Source of the DNA: Acetobacter aceti
GTDB taxonomy: Bacteria; Pseudomonadota; Alphaproteobacteria; Acetobacterales; Acetobacteraceae
Assembly: GCF_002005445.1 (NCBI RefSeq)
Contig: NZ_CP014692.1
Coordinates: 3,430,001-3,494,000 of the forward strand
Reading direction: 5' to 3'
DNA: 64,000 nt
Of the stretch, positions 63,281 through 64,000 are shown piece by piece. The position numbers were made by a program, and so were the translations under genes. How positions within the stretch are numbered: position 1 is the stretch's first letter; the number at the start of each line of letters is the position of its first letter. Under the pieces are notes generated by a model. The model had not been told where the DNA came from. It saw nothing but the letters and a program-made list of their open reading frames with translations, and ran no database searches.

Positions 63281-63322
63281 TAGAGCAATTCCACTGGGCC
63301 AGAGTTCAGTGGAATTGCTCTA
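63281..63322. repeat. Perfect 16-bp palindromic repeat
   Basis: TAGAGCAATTCCACTG (63281-63296) and CAGTGGAATTGCTCTA (63307-63322) are perfect inverted copies around a 10-nt loop. The sequence is typical of dispersed intergenic palindromes in alphaproteobacteria (recollection). It lacks a T tract on either strand. Confidence 0.7.
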
Positions 63323-63557
63323 GACGCCACATGTTACCGTCTCGGGAAGGTGTCCATGCGCACATCGTGGTGGGTAGTGTGATCAGAAGGGACGGGAAAA
63401 CCGTGTAAAAGAGAAAACAGCCACAAGAACAGGAGACCTTATGAGAGGATTCGCCCCACGCGGACGAGGCAGCCTGATTCTCTGATGTGTTTTGGCAAAG
63501 ACGGCTGGCTTTCTGTGCGATGATATCGGCAGTATTCTTCTTGCACCGGCAGGCGCT

Positions 63558-64000
63558 TCACCAGGCGAGATGCGGGTCCACATGCTTGTGGCTGAGGACG
63601 TGAACACTCTCTATTTTTTCTTTTTCCGACAGAGCCGGTGCTGCATTTTTTGAAAGTGCCTGTGCTGTATATATTGAGAAGATCGGTGCGACCTTTTTGA
63701 TTTCACCGGATCGCTCCAGAGTTACGGCGGCTGGGGTGATGGCTGTGACGGACCATCCGTCCACCTCATCCCCGATCCTGACGACGCGACTTTTCCCGTC
63801 GCCTTTCTCCGGTTTGAAGATCGCACGCCAGTCCTGATTTTTCCCCACTATACCCGAGATATGAAAGCCGCTTTCCTCTGCATGAGACACATCTTTCGGG
63901 TGGCGGTCGGGTTCGAAAAGCGGGCGTGCAAGAATGCTGTGGATCAGGCTGCCCAGCTCACCGGATTCCGCTGGGGAAGAGACAGTCTGTGCGTGGGCAC
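63558..64000 (-). CDS. GspC/GspN-like type II secretion protein, 3' part
   Basis: The minus-strand frame is open to the window edge (start outside), giving 147 visible codons. It reads LGSLIHSILARPLFEPDRHP, then HISGIVGKNQDWRAIFKPEK, RVVRIGDEVDGWSVTAITPA and AVTLERSGEIKKVAPIF. The LARPLFxPxRRP start, the GIV strand and the RIGDEVDGWSVTAI strand pair are the homology region of GspC/GspN-type inner-membrane proteins, which link the pseudopilus platform to the secretin. The C-terminus is a short polar tail. Which type II subunit it is cannot be settled without the N-terminal half. Confidence 0.6.
   Translation of the reverse strand, partial: AHAQTVSSPAESGELGSLIHSILARPLFEPDRHPKDVSHAEESGFHISGIVGKNQDWRAIFKPEKGDGKSRVVRIGDEVDGWSVTAITPAAVTLERSGEIKKVAPIFSIYTAQALSKNAAPALSEKEKIESVHVLSHKHVDPHLAW

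Larger units (their letters stand above)
62917..63557. other. Intergenic region with palindromic repeats
   Basis: 640 bp between convergent genes, holding the two palindromes at 63217-63266 and 63281-63322. No gene is convincing. Confidence 0.5.

Noticed and set aside
1..64000. tRNA, rRNA, riboswitch or prophage genes
   Set aside because: I looked for tRNA-like cloverleaf ends, rRNA stretches and phage structural or integrase motifs and saw none; a covariance-model scan would be needed to exclude small RNAs.

Overview
The window looks like part of an acetic acid bacterium chromosome (family Acetobacteraceae; Acetobacter or a close relative, inferred). Pointers are a periplasmic PQQ alcohol dehydrogenase of the AdhA type with a C-terminal haem c domain, a cytochrome bd oxidase operon, a large protein with strand-loop-strand repeats and a Hint domain, and moderately high GC. 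I saw no rRNA, tRNA, CRISPR array or intact insertion sequence.

1-16.9 kb is mostly housekeeping: a TetR regulator divergent from an off-window gene, a YidB-like protein, an aldo/keto reductase, pepA-holC, a MYG1-family protein, an MFS exporter, cysQ, a Sua5-type tsaC overlapping a small membrane protein gene, a GlcD-like flavoprotein, a LysE exporter, a TonB-dependent siderophore receptor and dnaB. 16.9-18.3 kb is decayed DNA: a broken oleate hydratase gene abutting an IS5-type transposase remnant.

18.3-29.8 kb is respiratory and sulfur biology. cydDCAB is followed by a CydX-like gene and a 32-codon membrane ORF. Next to it lies a sulfide/persulfide module: a cysteine-free ArsR regulator and a 1-Cys peroxiredoxin on one strand; a persulfide-dioxygenase-like metallo-hydrolase, a DUF442-SQR fusion and a TauE/SafE exporter on the other. 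30-33.8 kb holds a LysR regulator, a peroxiredoxin-like gene, a glutathione transferase, a truncated yghU-like gene and a second IS5-type remnant.

33.9-53 kb is catabolic. An MFS transporter is divergent from an OprB porin, a ketopantoate-reductase-like gene and a class II aldolase. Then comes a gene set whose content matches the iac pathway of indole-3-acetate degradation: IacA-like flavin monooxygenase, Rieske dioxygenase alpha/beta (IacCD), SDR (IacE), reductase (IacF), flavin reductase (IacG), amidase (IacH), two NTF2-fold proteins and a MarR regulator (IacR-like). Divergent from iacA are an aldehyde dehydrogenase and the PQQ alcohol dehydrogenase, which could in principle feed aldehydes and acids into the pathway.

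53-64 kb is dominated by one 2,623-residue gene: strand-loop-strand autotransporter-type repeats, then a Hint domain, two copies of a beta-rich GWAW-type domain and a glycosyltransferase domain. Divergent from it is an autotransporter O-heptosyltransferase of the TibC/Aah type, the enzyme class known to glycosylate such repeats. The right edge carries palindromic repeats and the 3' part of a GspC/GspN-like gene.
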